12,996 bases of DNA from PALSA-505 sp035308365 (GCA_035308365.1 DATGGU010000170.1:1-12996); one strand, 5' to 3'; numbered from the stretch's first letter, positions 6,879-12,996 are shown. Notes: generated from the letters alone by a model not told the origin. Program-made: numbers and translations.

Positions 6879-7715
6879 CTAGGCCCGGCGTGGTGACCAT
6901 TCGAACCGCCAGACGGCGATGACACCGCTGGCGGCGCCCCAGACGGCGATGACCAGCAGGTCGTGCCAGGCCCACGGGGACGCGCCCTTCACCGGGTCGA
7001 AGGGGGCGAAGACGGCGGTGATGAAGCGCCGGATGGGGAAGTAGGCGGAGAACTTCGCCAGCCAGGACCCTGACTGGATGGGGAACCACAGACCGGACAG
7101 GAACAGCAGGATGAAGAAGACGATGCCGGTCACCGGCCCGGCGGCGTCCTGATTGGGGATCACCGTGCTCATCGCGGCCCCCATGGCGGTGAAGCTGATC
7201 CCGCCAACCACGACGGCGAGCACGAAGGCGCCGATGTTGCTGGGCAGGGTGACGCCGAATGCCAGCCTGCCGACCGCGAGCATGATGATCACCTCGGCAA
7301 AGGCGATCAGCAGGGTGCTCACGAAGATCGCGCCGAGCAGGGCCCAGGTGGGCAGCGGGCTCAGCCTGAGCCGCTTGAGCAGCCCGGATTCCCGCCGGTT
7401 GACCAGGACCATGGTCAGCGTGTTGAAGCAGGCGGACATGACGCCGTAGGCCACGAAGCCGGGCACGTAGTACTGGATCAGCTTGATATGGCCCAGGAAG
7501 CTGATCCGCGAGGAGCCCGCGATCGCGCCGAGCAGGACCAGGAACACCAGCGAGAAGCCGACCGTGAAGACCGCCCCGACCGGGTTGAGCCAGAACGTGA
7601 GCTGCTCGTAATGGACCTGACGGGCGACCAGGCGCAGGCCGGCCAGCGGCCGGACTCGGGCTGCCTGTCCGTATGGCTGGGTCTGGCCTGGTCTGGCCAG
7701 CCGGGAGCTTGTCAT
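6879..7715 (-). CDS. ABC-2 type transporter permease
   Basis: A 278-residue integral membrane subunit of an ABC exporter. After a cytoplasmic N-terminus of about 40 residues, six hydrophobic segments can be seen, beginning at about 47 (PVGAVFTVGFSLVFLVLL), 87, 125 (TWALLGAIFVSTLLIAF), 160, 195 (AGPVTGIVFFILLFLSG) and 245. RRESGLLKRLRLSPLP between segments two and three is the conserved cytoplasmic element of DrrB-like ABC-2 permeases, which contacts the ATPase. GLWFPIQSGSWL after the fifth segment is also usual. ATG 7715 overlaps the stop of the ATPase gene as ATGA, so subunits are made by coupled translation. Two copies of each subunit would form the transporter. The substrate is unknown; related systems export drugs, lipids or natural products. 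Confidence 0.93.
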   Translation of the reverse strand: MTSSRLARPGQTQPYGQAARVRPLAGLRLVARQVHYEQLTFWLNPVGAVFTVGFSLVFLVLLGAIAGSSRISFLGHIKLIQYYVPGFVAYGVMSACFNTLTMVLVNRRESGLLKRLRLSPLPTWALLGAIFVSTLLIAFAEVIIMLAVGRLAFGVTLPSNIGAFVLAVVVGGISFTAMGAAMSTVIPNQDAAGPVTGIVFFILLFLSGLWFPIQSGSWLAKFSAYFPIRRFITAVFAPFDPVKGASPWAWHDLLVIAVWGAASGVIAVWRFEWSPRRA

Positions 7716-8632
7716 GGCCGGATCCCCTCGTCGTCGCCGCTTCGGGTCAGGCTGAGATAGATGTCTTCGAGCGTGACCCGGCGGACGGTCAGCCCGGACA
7801 GGGCGACCTTCCGGCCGAGCGCCCAGCCGGTCAGCGTGTGCAGCACGGCGAGCTCGTCCTCGGTGCGGATCTCGATCTCACCGCCGTTGACCCGCTGGCC
7901 GGGTACCGGCAGGCTTTCGGGCGGCACATCCGCGGGCAGCCGGAACCGGATGGTGGCCACGCCGGCGTCCCGGCCGCCGATGGCGTCCGGGGTGCCCGAC
8001 GCCACGATCTGGCCGCCCGCCATCACCGCCACCCGGCTGGCCAGGGCCTCGACCTCGTCCATGTAGTGACTGGTGAGGATCACCGTCGTTCCCTCCGAAC
8101 CAAGCCGCTTGATCAGCTCCCAGGTCGCCCGGCGGCCGGCCGGGTCGAGCCCGGTCGTCGGCTCGTCGAGGAAGAGCAGCTCGGGCTGGCCGACGATGCC
8201 GAGACCGACGTCCAGGCGGCGCTGCTGGCCGCCGGACAGGGTCTTGACCCGGGCCCCGGCCTTCTCCGACAGGCCCACCATGTCCAGCACCTCGTCGACC
8301 GGACGGGGGTGCGGGTAGTACCCGGCGTTGCGGGTGAGCACCTGGCGCACCGACAGGAACGGCTCGACCGCGAGTTCCTGTAGCACGATGCCCATCCGGG
8401 AGCGCAGCCATCGCTGCGTCCGGCGGTTGGCGGGATCCACGCCGAGCACCTCGACCGCGCCGCGGTCGGCGTCGCGGAAGCCTTCGAGTATCTCGATCGT
8501 CGTTGTCTTGCCCGCCCCGTTGGGGCCGAGCAGGGCGAACACCTCACCCGTATCGACGGTGAAGCTCACGTCACCCACGGCCCGCACCCGACCGTAGGTC
8601 TTGCGCAGGTTCTTCACGCTGACGGCGGTCAT
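7712..8632 (-). CDS. ABC exporter ATP-binding protein (DrrA-like)
   Basis: A 306-residue ATPase that powers the permease encoded directly downstream. All motifs are intact: Walker A GPNGAGKTT at 36-44, Q-loop Q85, signature LSGGQ at 132-136, Walker B LLFLDEP at 152-158, D-loop GLDP and switch histidine H189 in TSH. The remaining C-terminal part (about 220-306), including TLEDIYLSLT near the end, is the DrrA/CcmA-type extension. ATG 8632 is preceded by GGGAGAACCAGGG and overlaps the regulator's stop as ATGA; a longer open frame upstream is the regulator region read in the wrong frame. No membrane segments. The fused regulator-ATPase-permease order suggests that expression of the exporter responds to a ligand sensed by the regulator. 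Confidence 0.95.
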   Translation of the reverse strand: MTAVSVKNLRKTYGRVRAVGDVSFTVDTGEVFALLGPNGAGKTTTIEILEGFRDADRGAVEVLGVDPANRRTQRWLRSRMGIVLQELAVEPFLSVRQVLTRNAGYYPHPRPVDEVLDMVGLSEKAGARVKTLSGGQQRRLDVGLGIVGQPELLFLDEPTTGLDPAGRRATWELIKRLGSEGTTVILTSHYMDEVEALASRVAVMAGGQIVASGTPDAIGGRDAGVATIRFRLPADVPPESLPVPGQRVNGGEIEIRTEDELAVLHTLTGWALGRKVALSGLTVRRVTLEDIYLSLTRSGDDEGIRP

Positions 8633-8979
8633 GACCCTGGTTCTCCCTGTTTCTCGTGTGCCTGCCCGCCGGGCGGGGCGAGCAGGAGACGGAGCGCGGC
8701 GGTGTAGTCCTCCAGCGCCCGCTGGCCGGTGCGGGTCAGCTCGACGTAGCTGACCGGGGTGCGCCTGCGATAGGTCTTGGTGATCGTGATGTAGCCGGCG
8801 TCCTCGAGCTTGCGCAGGTGCGTGGCCAGGTTCCCGGATGTCATGCCGACCAGCTCCTGCAGCCGGGGGAAGGTGATCCTGTCCCCGTCGCCGAGGGCGG
8901 CCAGGGCGACCGTCACCCGCAGCCGTGGCTGGGAATGGATCACCGGATCGAGCTCGGGCAGCACCCGGTCCTGGGTCAC
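8629..8979 (-). CDS. Small winged-helix transcriptional regulator (HTH_34/ArsR-MarR-like)
   Basis: A 116-residue single-domain DNA-binding protein. Residues 10-100 form the winged helix: DPVIHSQPRLRVTVALAAL, then the recognition-helix region MTSGNLATHLRKLEDAGYI at 46-64, then the wing TYRRRTPVSYVELTRTGQRALE at 69-90. This is the pattern of the winged-helix (PF13601-like) regulators that accompany ABC-2 exporters in actinobacteria. There is no extra sensor domain, so the effector and its site are unknown. GTG 8979 is chosen because GTGA overlaps the stop of the upstream membrane protein gene and DPVIHS is the usual N-terminus; the open frame continues to 9489 but there overlaps the membrane protein. 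The 16-bp palindrome at 9803-9818 is a plausible operator for autoregulation. Confidence 0.88.
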   Translation of the reverse strand: MTQDRVLPELDPVIHSQPRLRVTVALAALGDGDRITFPRLQELVGMTSGNLATHLRKLEDAGYITITKTYRRRTPVSYVELTRTGQRALEDYTAALRLLLAPPGGQAHEKQGEPGS

Positions 8980-9638
8980 CGGGCCGGCCGCCTGCCGGCC
9001 CAGGCGTACCATCCGGCCGCCACCAGGAACCCGCCACCGCCGGCCAGCGCCAGCACGGCGAAGTTGCCCGGCGGCCCGGCGAACACGCTGGCTGCCCCGG
9101 TAATCAGCATCCAGATGCCCAGGCCGTAGTGCACCCGGTCCCGGAACAGCATGCCGCCCGCCAGGTAGAGCACGCCGACGGTGCACGCTGCGGTGCCGGA
9201 CCACAGCAGCGAGTCCAGCCGGACCGGGAGCCCGTCGCGCGCCAGCGCCGAATCCACCGCGAAGACCCCGGCCAGAGCCAGCGGCCACGCCCACATGTAC
9301 ATGGACATGACCTCCCGCGACGGCCCTTCGATGCCAGCGCCACGGCGGGCGCTCTGGCCGAAGGTCAGCGCGGCGGCGCCCAGGTTCACCACCGTGAGCA
9401 AGACCGTGGCCAGCCAGCCGGGCACGGTGGCATGGCGGCCGTAGGACAGGTAGGCGGCGCCGAAGCCAACCAGCCACGCGACCCCCCACGCACCGAGGAT
9501 CAACTCGATGTCCACCATCAGACGCCCGGCAACCTCGTGGCGCTGCTTCTCGACCAGCGCCAGCGCCTCCTGTGGCGACATTTCCCCCTCGCCGCCGGGC
9601 CGCGTCATTCCATTGGGTGGCTGTCCCGTCCCCGTCAT
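8976..9638 (-). CDS. Six-TM membrane protein of unknown function
   Basis: A 220-residue hydrophobic protein; I do not recognise a named family. The first 37 residues are cytoplasmic and polar, containing MSPQEALALVEKQRHEV. Six likely membrane segments follow at about 41-66, 73-93, 112-131, 143-164, 168-187 and 192-212. It is the first gene of the exporter operon and shares GTGA with the regulator gene. Genes of this type often sit beside winged-helix regulators of ABC-2 exporters, so it may sense the substrate, modulate the regulator or contribute to immunity; this is inference. ATG 9638 has GGGGAACC six bases upstream. ATG 9581 (M20), just before SPQEAL and preceded by GAGGGGGAA, is a possible alternative start. 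Confidence 0.8.
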   Translation of the reverse strand: MTGTGQPPNGMTRPGGEGEMSPQEALALVEKQRHEVAGRLMVDIELILGAWGVAWLVGFGAAYLSYGRHATVPGWLATVLLTVVNLGAAALTFGQSARRGAGIEGPSREVMSMYMWAWPLALAGVFAVDSALARDGLPVRLDSLLWSGTAACTVGVLYLAGGMLFRDRVHYGLGIWMLITGAASVFAGPPGNFAVLALAGGGGFLVAAGWYAWAGRRPAR

Positions 9639-9661
9639 CCCTGGTTCCCCGTTCCCGGCCG

Positions 9662-9786
9662 CAGTCAGGCCGGCCTGTCCCGTACGAATGAGCCGAACCC
9701 GTCCAGACCCAGCAGTCAGGCCGGCCTATTCCGTATGAATGAGCCGAACCGGCCCGCGGCCACAGTCAGGCCGGGCTCTTCCGTAA
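9662..9786. repeat. Three copies of a ~51-bp-period direct repeat
   Basis: Copies 1 (9662-9699) and 2 (9713-9750) are 38 bases long and differ at only four positions; both contain CAGTCAGGCCGGCCT, then CCGTAYGAATGAGCCGAACC. Copy 3 (9763-9786) keeps only the first half, with a variant AGGCCGGGCT. Start-to-start spacing is 51 and 50 bases. The array lies 24 bases upstream of the membrane protein start, inside the region shared with the divergent P450. Copies 1 and 2 contain the palindrome AGGCCGGCCT. It could be a set of regulator-binding sites or a small minisatellite. Confidence 0.85.
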
Positions 9787-9802
9787 GATTTCAGCTTTGA
9801 TT

Positions 9803-9818
9803 TTCAAAGTACTTTGAA
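9803..9818. promoter_or_regulatory. Perfect 16-bp palindrome, candidate operator between exporter operon and P450
   Basis: TTCAAAGTACTTTGAA is a perfect inverted repeat and the most AT-rich stretch of this intergenic region. On the plus strand a -35-like TTGATT (9797-9802) abuts it, and on the minus strand a TTGCAG hexamer lies 17 bases from GAAAAT across it, so it would fall in the spacer of a promoter on either side. Such placement fits a repressor that controls both the P450 and the exporter operon. The winged-helix regulator encoded in that operon is the obvious candidate. The hexamers are weak matches, so the promoters are tentative. Confidence 0.6.
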
Positions 9819-9826
9819 CCTACTGC

Positions 9827-9851
9827 AAGGAGGCGTCCCGCGCAAGCGCGG
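9827..9851 (+). other. Orphan Shine-Dalgarno-like AAGGAGG followed by a hairpin
   Basis: AAGGAGG (9827-9833) is the strongest ribosome-site-like sequence on the plus strand here, but no start codon lies within its normal reach. A short hairpin, CCGCG-CAAG-CGCGG (9838-9851), follows immediately. It is 78 bases or more upstream of the P450 start. It may be coincidence, a remnant, or part of the P450 leader. Confidence 0.3.
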
Positions 9852-9928
9852 CTGGTTGCCGTTGACGGCTGGCACCGTGCATGATCACAGAACGGGCCCG
9901 GATCCCTGGCTAGCTGGACGGTGACCGG

Positions 9929-11143
9929 ATGACGATGGTGTCCGACCTTGACCTGACCGAGCTCGACCTCGGCTCGGCCGAGCTGGCGGGTGACGCCTAC
10001 CACCTGGCGCTCGCCAAGCTGGCCGCCGACGGTGAGCTGTCCTGGCTGGCCAAGTCCCCGCTGGCGTTCATCGTGCTCGACCGCGAGTCCGGCGAGTTCT
10101 TCCTGCGGTCGCGGGCCACGGCATTCCCCGGGCGGCAGATCGCCGGCCTGTTCGGCGTGACGGCGGGCCCGCTGCGCGAGCAGATCGACGCGAACATCCT
10201 GAACCAGCAGGGCGACCAGCACCGGCGGCTGCGCGCCCTGGTCGGCCCCGCCTTCACACCGCGAGCGGCGGACCGCTGGCGGCCGGTGATGCGGGGCTTC
10301 CTGGCCCAGCTCTGGGACGCCATGCCGCCGGGGTCGCGGTCGTGTGAGTTCGTCGCCGCCATCGCCAAGCCGTACCCGGCGCTGACGATCGCCACCGTGC
10401 TCGGCGCGCCCACCGGCGACGCGCCCCGGTTGCACGACTGGTCGAGCTGGGTGCAGAAGCAGTTCGACATCAGGGCGCTGACCAGCCAGGTGCCGGAGAT
10501 AGAGCGGGCGACCACGGAGGTCTACGCCTACGTCGAGGCGCTGCTGACCGAGCGCCGGTCATCTCCGGGAGACGACCTGCTCACGTCGCTGCTGGCCGCC
10601 GAGGAAGCCGGTGACCGGCTCTCCCACGCCGAATGCGTGAACCTGGTGCTCAACGTCATCGCCGGCGGGATCGACACCACCCAGTCGCAGCTCGGCCACG
10701 CCATGCGGCTGTTCGCCGCCCACCCGTCACAATGGGAGCTGCTAGGATCACGCCCTGAGCTGGTGGGCCGCGCGGTCGAGGAAGTGCTGCGGGCCGAGCC
10801 GATCACGCCGTTCACCGCGCGGATCTGCCTGGAAGACGTGACCCACCGGGGCGTGACGTTCCCGGCCGGAACGATCGTCGCCGTCTGCGCCGAGCGGGCC
10901 AACCGGGAGCAGGATGGCGGCGAGGACTTCGACATCACCGCCGAACGGGACGGCCGCCTGCTGACCTTTGGCGCCGGCCCGCACTTCTGCCTGGGCGCGA
11001 ACCTGGCCAGGGCCGAGCTGGAAGAGGCCCTGACGTTCCTGGCGCCAAGGATGCCGGGCCTGACCGCGGGCGGCCCCGAGGTGCTCGGCGGCGTCGAGGG
11101 CATCTACGGCGTCGAGTCCCTGCCGCTGCGCTGGTCCACCTGA
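9929..11143 (+). CDS. Cytochrome P450, bacterial class I type
   Basis: A 404-residue soluble haem monooxygenase. Key elements are present: C-helix HRRLR at 98-102, I-helix AGGIDTT at 245-251 with the acid-alcohol pair D249/T250, K-helix ExxR at E285-R288, and haem loop FGAGPHFCLG at 347-356 with thiolate ligand C354. Length and lack of a membrane anchor are normal for bacterial P450s, which need separate ferredoxin and reductase partners; neither is in view. The usual ANRDP before the haem loop reads ANREQ (324-328). Substrate is unknown. ATG 9929 has only a weak GGACGG upstream, and ATG 9935 is possible. It diverges from an exporter operon across a region with a palindromic operator candidate, so it may act on the compound that the exporter removes. 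It ends four bases from the convergent Rid-family gene. Confidence 0.95.
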   Translation: MTMVSDLDLTELDLGSAELAGDAYHLALAKLAADGELSWLAKSPLAFIVLDRESGEFFLRSRATAFPGRQIAGLFGVTAGPLREQIDANILNQQGDQHRRLRALVGPAFTPRAADRWRPVMRGFLAQLWDAMPPGSRSCEFVAAIAKPYPALTIATVLGAPTGDAPRLHDWSSWVQKQFDIRALTSQVPEIERATTEVYAYVEALLTERRSSPGDDLLTSLLAAEEAGDRLSHAECVNLVLNVIAGGIDTTQSQLGHAMRLFAAHPSQWELLGSRPELVGRAVEEVLRAEPITPFTARICLEDVTHRGVTFPAGTIVAVCAERANREQDGGEDFDITAERDGRLLTFGAGPHFCLGANLARAELEEALTFLAPRMPGLTAGGPEVLGGVEGIYGVESLPLRWST

Positions 11144-11151
11144 CCGGTCAG
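11140..11151. other. 12-bp palindrome joining two convergent stop codons
   Basis: CTGACCGGTCAG is a perfect palindrome whose arms contain the TGA stop of the P450 gene (11141-11143) and the TGA stop of the opposite-strand Rid gene (11148-11150). Only four bases separate the coding regions. It is too short, and has no T-run, to act as an intrinsic terminator, so the two transcripts probably overlap. Confidence 0.7.
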
Positions 11152-11558
11152 TCCGGCAGCGCCACCACTGCGTCGACCTCCACCAGGAAGCCGGGGCGGA
11201 ACAGGGACGCGACCTGGACCAGGGTGCTGGCCGGGTTGGGGCGATCGCCCAGGGCCGGGCGGATCTGCTCGTCGCGGGCGTCCCTGATCGCCTGCACCTG
11301 GCTGGCGTCGAGCACATACCAGCCGAACCGGACCACGTCCGGCCAGTCCGCACCGAGCGCGGTGAGGATGGCGTGCAGGTTGCGCAGCGCCTGGTCCGCC
11401 TGGGCCCGCACGTCGCCGTCGCCGGCGAGCTGGCCATCGGTGTCCAGAGCCACCTGACCCGAGACGAAGGCCAGCCGCCCGGACACCGCCACGGCGTGCG
11501 AGTACCCAGGGCCGGGAGCGACGCCATCGGCCTCGGTCAAACGATCAAGAATCGGCAC
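11148..11558 (-). CDS. Rid family (YjgF/YER057c/UK114) protein lacking the RidA arginine
   Basis: About 136 residues, normal for this small trimeric family. GYSHAVAVSGRLAFVSGQVALD and the C-terminal STLVQVASLFRPGFLVEVDAVVAL are clear Rid signatures. RidA proper deaminates reactive enamine/imines with an arginine in the PARS segment (E. coli R105); here the equivalent segment is NPASTLV, with serine in its place, so classical imine deaminase activity is doubtful and it should be assigned to another Rid subgroup. I start it at GTG 11558 because GGAGG lies five bases upstream; ATG 11570, four codons earlier, has no ribosome site and would include that GGAGG. It follows the thiamine-binding gene by 18 bases, probably in one transcript, and converges on the P450 gene. 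Confidence 0.88.
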   Translation of the reverse strand: MPILDRLTEADGVAPGPGYSHAVAVSGRLAFVSGQVALDTDGQLAGDGDVRAQADQALRNLHAILTALGADWPDVVRFGWYVLDASQVQAIRDARDEQIRPALGDRPNPASTLVQVASLFRPGFLVEVDAVVALPD

Positions 11559-11576
11559 ACGATCCTCCATGGTCAG

Positions 11577-11879
11577 TCATTCGCCGGCCTGCCCGATGTA
11601 GTGCTCGATGGCCGCCACCTTCGCGGTGAGGCCATCGGTGACGCCGGGGCGGATGTCCGCTTTCAAGACCACGCTGACCCGGGGGGCCTTTGCGGCCACC
11701 GCGTCGACCGCCTGCCTGACCACGCCCATCACATCGTCCCAGTCACCCTCGATGGTGGTGAACATCGCGTCGGTGCGATTCGGCAGGCCGCTCTCCCTGA
11801 CCACGCGGACGGCGTCCGCCACGACCTCACCCACGCTTTCGCCGATGCCAAGCGGAGTCACCGAGAATGCAACGATCAC
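11577..11879 (-). CDS. MTH1187/DUF77-family thiamine-binding protein
   Basis: A 100-residue protein of the MTH1187 (YkoF-like, DUF77) family, with a ferredoxin-like fold. Typical features are the N-terminus IVAFSVTPLGIGESVGEVVADAV, the central MFTTIEGDWDDVMGVVRQAVD and the later RVSVVLKADIRPG. Family members bind thiamine or related compounds, probably as a cytoplasmic carrier or sensor; no enzymatic role is established. The GTG at 11879 has AGGAGGG seven bases upstream, a strong site. It precedes the Rid gene with 18 bases between them. Rid proteins elsewhere are linked to enamine stress and thiamine-pathway intermediates, so the pairing may be functional. Confidence 0.9.
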   Translation of the reverse strand: MIVAFSVTPLGIGESVGEVVADAVRVVRESGLPNRTDAMFTTIEGDWDDVMGVVRQAVDAVAAKAPRVSVVLKADIRPGVTDGLTAKVAAIEHYIGQAGE

Positions 11880-11904
11880 GGCGTGTCCCTCCTGTTGTGA
11901 CCAG

Positions 11905-12027
11905 TTAGAGGCTACTGGTACCGGAAGACGGCCAGAAGCAGGCGGCCTGCAGGGTCCGCCGGGATGACGGCACGGCCAGGCGGATGCGGGGAGTGTGTGC
12001 CCTCGCCCGGATCGCGACGTCGCTCAT
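11905..12027 (-). CDS. Possible small ORF, 40 codons, upstream of the DUF77 gene
   Basis: ATG 12027 is preceded by AGAGGTGA at good spacing and opens a 40-residue frame (start MSDVAIRARAH, end SSGTSSL) closing with TAA at 11905-11907. Third positions are mostly G/C, and it fits neatly between the terminator at 12066 and the DUF77 start at 11879. The peptide is arginine-rich with one tryptophan and one cysteine and resembles nothing I know. It may be a leader peptide, a small protein, or chance in GC-rich DNA. The gap 11880-12065 has no other feature I can support. Confidence 0.3.
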   Translation of the reverse strand: MSDVAIRARAHTPRIRLAVPSSRRTLQAACFWPSSGTSSL

Positions 12028-12065
12028 CGCAGTCACCTCTGGGGGTGGGGAAGTCGTCAAATCTG

Positions 12066-12112
12066 AAAAGGCTGGCCGCCCTGCCGGAACCGGCGTGACA
12101 GGGCGGCCAGCC
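12066..12112 (-). terminator. Rho-independent terminator after the secreted-protein gene
   Basis: On the minus strand GGCTGGCCGCCCTG (12112 to 12099) pairs perfectly, 14 of 14, with CAGGGCGGCCAGCC (12083 to 12070) across a 15-base loop, and TTTTCAGATTT follows. It lies 18 bases beyond the TAA of the gene ending at 12130, the expected position for its transcript end. It should insulate the downstream DUF77-Rid genes, which then need their own promoter. Confidence 0.88.
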
Positions 12113-12129
12113 AGTAGTAGGAATGCGGG

Positions 12130-12996
12130 TTACACGTTGGCGCAGAGCAGCGGCCGGAAGTTGATGGTCGGCATGCCGTTCTTCAGGATGTTGCTGCTGT
12201 TGCCCTGGTGCAGGTTCAGGTACCAGCCGCTGGGCGGGATCGGCGTGGTGACCGACGACAGGGTGCGGGTCTCGTTGACGACCTTGCCCTGGCTGTTGGC
12301 GGTGTAGTCCATCAGCATGTACGCCACGCCGCCCTGGCTCTGGCAGCTGCCGAAGTGGACGTGCGCGGCGTGCTTGCCCGGGGTCAGGCCGCTGGCGTTC
12401 ACCGTGACGGTCAGCGTCTGGGCGCCCGGGTTGTAGGTGACGCTGGCCGTTCCCGACGGGGTGCCGTAGTTCGTGCCCGTTGATGTGACCTCGACGGCGG
12501 TGAGGGTGACCGGGCCGCTGCCGCCGCTGAGCGACGCGCTCTGGGCGATGGGCTCGTTGCCGACCGGGCCGCCCTGGCTGCCGTTCCGGACCACCAGCAT
12601 GCTCCCAGGGGGAACGCTGCCGGTGTAGCTGCTGTCCAGGGTTGCGCCGGCCTGGCCGGCGCCGTTGGCGGTCAGGGTGCCGAACGAGGCCACGACCGAG
12701 CCGCCGCTGGAGACGAGCTGCACCGTGTGGGCCGAGCCGGGAGTGAGCCCGATCATGTTTGGTGTGACGGTCAGGTCGCCCGAGCCGTCCGTGCCGAAGG
12801 TGGCGCTGCCGGACGGCATCGACATGAGAGTGAGGTTCTTGGTCACGGTGACGGCCGGGGTGGCCAGGAAGCCGTCGGTGTTGCCTGCGGCGTCGGTGTA
12901 GAAGCCGACCAGGTCACCGGCCTTGTTGATGCCGTTGACGACGGTGGAGCCGATGCCGTTGGGGTCATCGATGCTCTTCCAGTGCGAGACCGGGCC
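12130..12996 (-). CDS. C-terminal part of an extracellular-type protein with HAF-like repeat and CHRD-like domain (5' end outside window)
   Basis: The frame is open to the window edge, giving 288 visible residues. The first 45 contain an HAF-like repeat (STVVNGINKAGDLVGFYTD, GNTDGFL). A Ser/Thr/Gly-rich beta-rich stretch follows (TFGTDGSGDLTVTPNMIGL, TLTANGAGQAG). A CHRD-like domain fills roughly the last 110 residues: TLTVTVNASGLTPGKHAAHVHFGSC, MLMDYTANSQGKV and GWYLNLHQG. These domains are typical of secreted or surface proteins; the signal peptide must lie outside the window. Two cysteines (GSCQSQGG and LLCANV at the C-terminus) could form a disulphide. GTG 12846 is not the start, because coding character continues unbroken upstream. 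Function is unknown. A strong terminator follows the stop. Confidence 0.82.
   Translation of the reverse strand, partial: GPVSHWKSIDDPNGIGSTVVNGINKAGDLVGFYTDAAGNTDGFLATPAVTVTKNLTLMSMPSGSATFGTDGSGDLTVTPNMIGLTPGSAHTVQLVSSGGSVVASFGTLTANGAGQAGATLDSSYTGSVPPGSMLVVRNGSQGGPVGNEPIAQSASLSGGSGPVTLTAVEVTSTGTNYGTPSGTASVTYNPGAQTLTVTVNASGLTPGKHAAHVHFGSCQSQGGVAYMLMDYTANSQGKVVNETRTLSSVTTPIPPSGWYLNLHQGNSSNILKNGMPTINFRPLLCANV

Noticed and set aside
8980..9489. N-terminal extension of the winged-helix regulator
   Set aside because: It overlaps the six-TM protein in another frame; the 116-residue form begins at the coupled GTG and has normal family length.
9662..9786. CRISPR array
   Set aside because: Only three copies, the last one half length, with 12-13-base gaps between 38-base units and no cas genes.
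12054..12059. TTGACG as a -35 promoter element for the small ORF/DUF77 genes
   Set aside because: It lies in the terminator tail and no acceptable -10 occurs 16-18 bases downstream.
12130..12846. Complete 238-residue gene starting at GTG 12846
   Set aside because: The same frame continues open with HAF-like coding sequence to the window edge, so this is an internal valine codon.

Overview
The window reads as a GC-rich actinobacterial chromosome segment. GC is high throughout and third codon positions are strongly G/C. Starts are a mix of ATG, GTG and one probable TTG, and most genes meet by 4-base ATGA or GTGA overlaps. The gene families fit this too: TIGR03086/mycothiol-isomerase-like protein, actinobacterial RibBA and ABC-2 exporter with a small winged-helix regulator. 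I cannot name the species. No tRNA, rRNA, CRISPR array, transposase or phage gene was seen.

Left end (1-2560): a 13-bp G-rich tandem repeat, then a cytoplasmic GH13 alpha-glucosidase on the plus strand. Its 3' end overlaps, tail to tail, a minus-strand hisG. The HisG is a long-form enzyme whose sequence is unlike the usual actinobacterial HisG, and no hisE lies beside it. Between ribH and hisG is a long imperfect inverted repeat (2646-2712).

Centre (2742-6865), all minus strand: rpe, a DinB-fold TIGR03086 protein, an FMN riboswitch, then ribE-ribBA-ribH joined by 4-base overlaps. This gives most of riboflavin synthesis (GTP cyclohydrolase II, DHBP synthase, lumazine synthase, riboflavin synthase) under FMN feedback; ribD is absent. 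Downstream of the aptamer, a 7-bp stem would bury the ribE Shine-Dalgarno, which points to translational control. Rpe makes ribulose-5-phosphate/xylulose-5-phosphate interconvert, and ribulose-5-phosphate is the RibB substrate.

Right-centre (6879-11143): a four-gene minus-strand operon (six-TM protein, winged-helix regulator, ABC ATPase, ABC-2 permease), overlapping at every junction and running into rpe. It diverges from a cytochrome P450. The shared 290-bp intergenic region holds a perfect 16-bp palindrome, the best operator candidate in the window, and three copies of a ~51-bp-period repeat.

Right end (11148-12996): a minus-strand pair of a thiamine-binding MTH1187/DUF77 protein and a Rid-family protein that lacks the usual catalytic arginine. 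A possible 40-codon small ORF lies upstream. The last feature is a strong intrinsic terminator and the C-terminal part of an extracellular-type protein (HAF-like repeat plus CHRD-like domain) that runs off the window.

Most of the window is ordinary housekeeping and accessory content. I found no clear new multi-gene system. The best leads are the P450/exporter divergent region with its palindrome and repeats, the ribH-hisG inverted repeat with the atypical HisG, and the riboswitch expression platform.
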